Shown: in pieces, positions 53,439 through 54,239 of the stretch | How positions within the stretch are numbered: position 1 is the stretch's first letter | Layout: each line of letters starts with the position of its first letter | Assembly (NCBI GenBank): GCA_902362365.1 | Contig: CABIVQ010000010.1 | Coordinates: forward strand, 1-54,239 | Reading direction: 5' to 3' | DNA length: 54,239 nucleotides | Origin: Clostridiaceae bacterium | GTDB taxonomy: Bacteria > Bacillota > Clostridia > Peptostreptococcales > Peptostreptococcaceae | Made by a program: the position numbers and the translations under genes | The notes under the pieces: generated by a model | The model's database searches: none | What the model was told of the DNA's origin: nothing | What the model saw: only the letters and a program-made list of their open reading frames with translations

Positions 53439-53756
53439 ATGCAAAAAAATAATAGAAAAAATACGAATTATTCATTTGATATAAAACTTAAAGCTGTAAA
53501 AATGTATTTAGTAGAAGGAATTGGAAGTCCTACAATTGCAAAGGAACTTGGTTTGAGTTCTAATAAAAGAGTTCTTTTATGGGTAAAAAGATATAATGAA
53601 TTCGGAGAAGATGGATTAAAAGAACGTAGAGGAACTACTCGAGGATTACAAAAAGGTAGACCCAGAAAGCGAGAGCTTTCACTTAAAGAAGAAAATCAAA
53701 GATTAAAAGCAGAGGTTGAATTTTTAAAAAAGTTATTAATTCTAGAAAGGGAGTGA
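53439..53756 (+). CDS. IS3-family transposase OrfA
   Basis: 105 residues from ATG 53439: HTH of the IS3 type (SFDIKLKAVKMYLVEGIGSPTIAKELGLSS) and a C-terminal leucine-zipper-like region (LKEENQRLKAEVEFLKKLL). It binds the element ends. A slippery heptamer A-AAA-AAG at 53726-53732 sits in frame TTA-AAA-AAG near its end, so part of the ribosomes should shift -1 into orfB and make the OrfAB transposase. Confidence 0.9.
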   Translation: MQKNNRKNTNYSFDIKLKAVKMYLVEGIGSPTIAKELGLSSNKRVLLWVKRYNEFGEDGLKERRGTTRGLQKGRPRKRELSLKEENQRLKAEVEFLKKLLILERE

Positions 53757-54239
53757 TTCGTAAATCTAATATTTTTAGAACGATACATCAACTAAAAAAT
53801 ATATATAATATAAATATTCTATGTAAAATAGGTAAGGTTTCTAGAAGTGGTTACTATAAATGGCTTCATTCCAATAAAAATAACGACCAAGATTTGGATT
53901 TAAAATATAAAATATTAGAAATATACACTGATTCAAAGAAAGTTTATGGTTATAGAAGAATTAAAATAGGATTATTTAGAGCCTACGGCTTAATTGTAAA
54001 TCATAAAAAGATAATTAGACTTATGAAATCTTTAAATATTCACTCTGTAATAAGGAGAAAAAGATTTAAATACTATGCACCTAAAACTATTGATATTGGT
54101 AAAGTTGAGCCTAACTTATTAAATAGAGAATTTAATTGTAATGCTCCTAATCAAAAATGGGCTACAGACATAACTTATTTAAAATATGATAATGGTCGTA
54201 AAAGAATGTATTTATCTGCTATTGAGGATTTGTATAATA
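53753..54239 (+). CDS. IS3-family transposase OrfB, 3'-truncated by window edge
   Basis: 162 codons are open to the last base. GTG 53753 overlaps the orfA stop, and the frame is also open back to the slippery site, so it is read mainly by -1 frameshift. The visible part has the HTH_21 region (KVYGYRRIKIGL) and the start of the integrase core with the first catalytic Asp in KWATDITYLKY. The rest lies outside. Confidence 0.9.
   Translation, partial: MIRKSNIFRTIHQLKNIYNINILCKIGKVSRSGYYKWLHSNKNNDQDLDLKYKILEIYTDSKKVYGYRRIKIGLFRAYGLIVNHKKIIRLMKSLNIHSVIRRKRFKYYAPKTIDIGKVEPNLLNREFNCNAPNQKWATDITYLKYDNGRKRMYLSAIEDLYN

Larger units (their letters stand above)
53369..54239 (+). mobile_element. IS3-family insertion sequence, cut by the window edge
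   Basis: The element has a left end, orfA, a frameshift heptamer and orfB, which runs off the right edge with no stop codon. All parts seen look intact, so the element may be active. Confidence 0.85.

Overview
The window is AT-rich Firmicute DNA. It has strong AGGAGG-type ribosome sites, many TTG starts and dense rho-independent terminators. The gene content points to an anaerobic, amino-acid-using clostridium of the Peptostreptococcaceae type: glutamate 2,3-aminomutase carrying the residues described for the Clostridioides difficile enzyme, a CEPC thioredoxin, a tandem glycine riboswitch and a DUF3787 protein. This assignment is inference; no rRNA or tRNA gene is present to anchor it. Both ends lie in insertion sequences, an IS6/IS240-like transposase cut at the left edge and an IS3-family element cut at the right edge.

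Layout. 1-2.5 kb: transposase remnant, then a pentapeptide-repeat potassium channel. 2.6-6.8 kb: a four-gene operon (YbaN/DUF454, two ABC exporter-fold half-transporters, a YgbA-like protein) behind a Fur-box-like promoter. 6.9-14.1 kb: housekeeping genes (HAD phosphatase, M3 peptidase, thioredoxin reductase and thioredoxin, guanine riboswitch with xpt, transaldolase, dicarboxylate symporter). 14.5-18.3 kb: an acidic secreted protein followed by a two-component system, with matching TGTAA direct repeats in front of the secreted-protein gene and the regulator gene.

18.3-26.1 kb is the most striking region. A divergent AraC regulator faces a Fur-boxed heme-capture operon: a four-NEAT LPXTG wall protein, a membrane-anchored NEAT protein, a sortase, an IsdE-like lipoprotein, a FecCD permease, an ATPase, and a DUF4405 membrane protein with two histidine pairs spaced as in ferric-reductase/NOX cytochromes. 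All five NEAT domains replace the usual YxxxY heme motif with a conserved pair of methionines. Together the genes describe a wall-to-membrane heme relay, possibly ending in a membrane redox step.

26.1-54.2 kb: a glycine-riboswitch-controlled AGCS symporter, proBA, an ECF S-component, topB, a decayed tocopherol-cyclase-like gene, a FAD-Rieske oxidoreductase, a GltD-like enzyme, a protein with two NUMOD1-like modules, a parvulin foldase, a cupin, a siroheme reductase, an Ig-like surface protein, glutamate 2,3-aminomutase with a hairpin between its ribosome site and start codon, an MFS/XRE-regulator/amidohydrolase module with shared TTGAA/TTCAA elements, an AI-2E family transporter and small envelope or unknown proteins.
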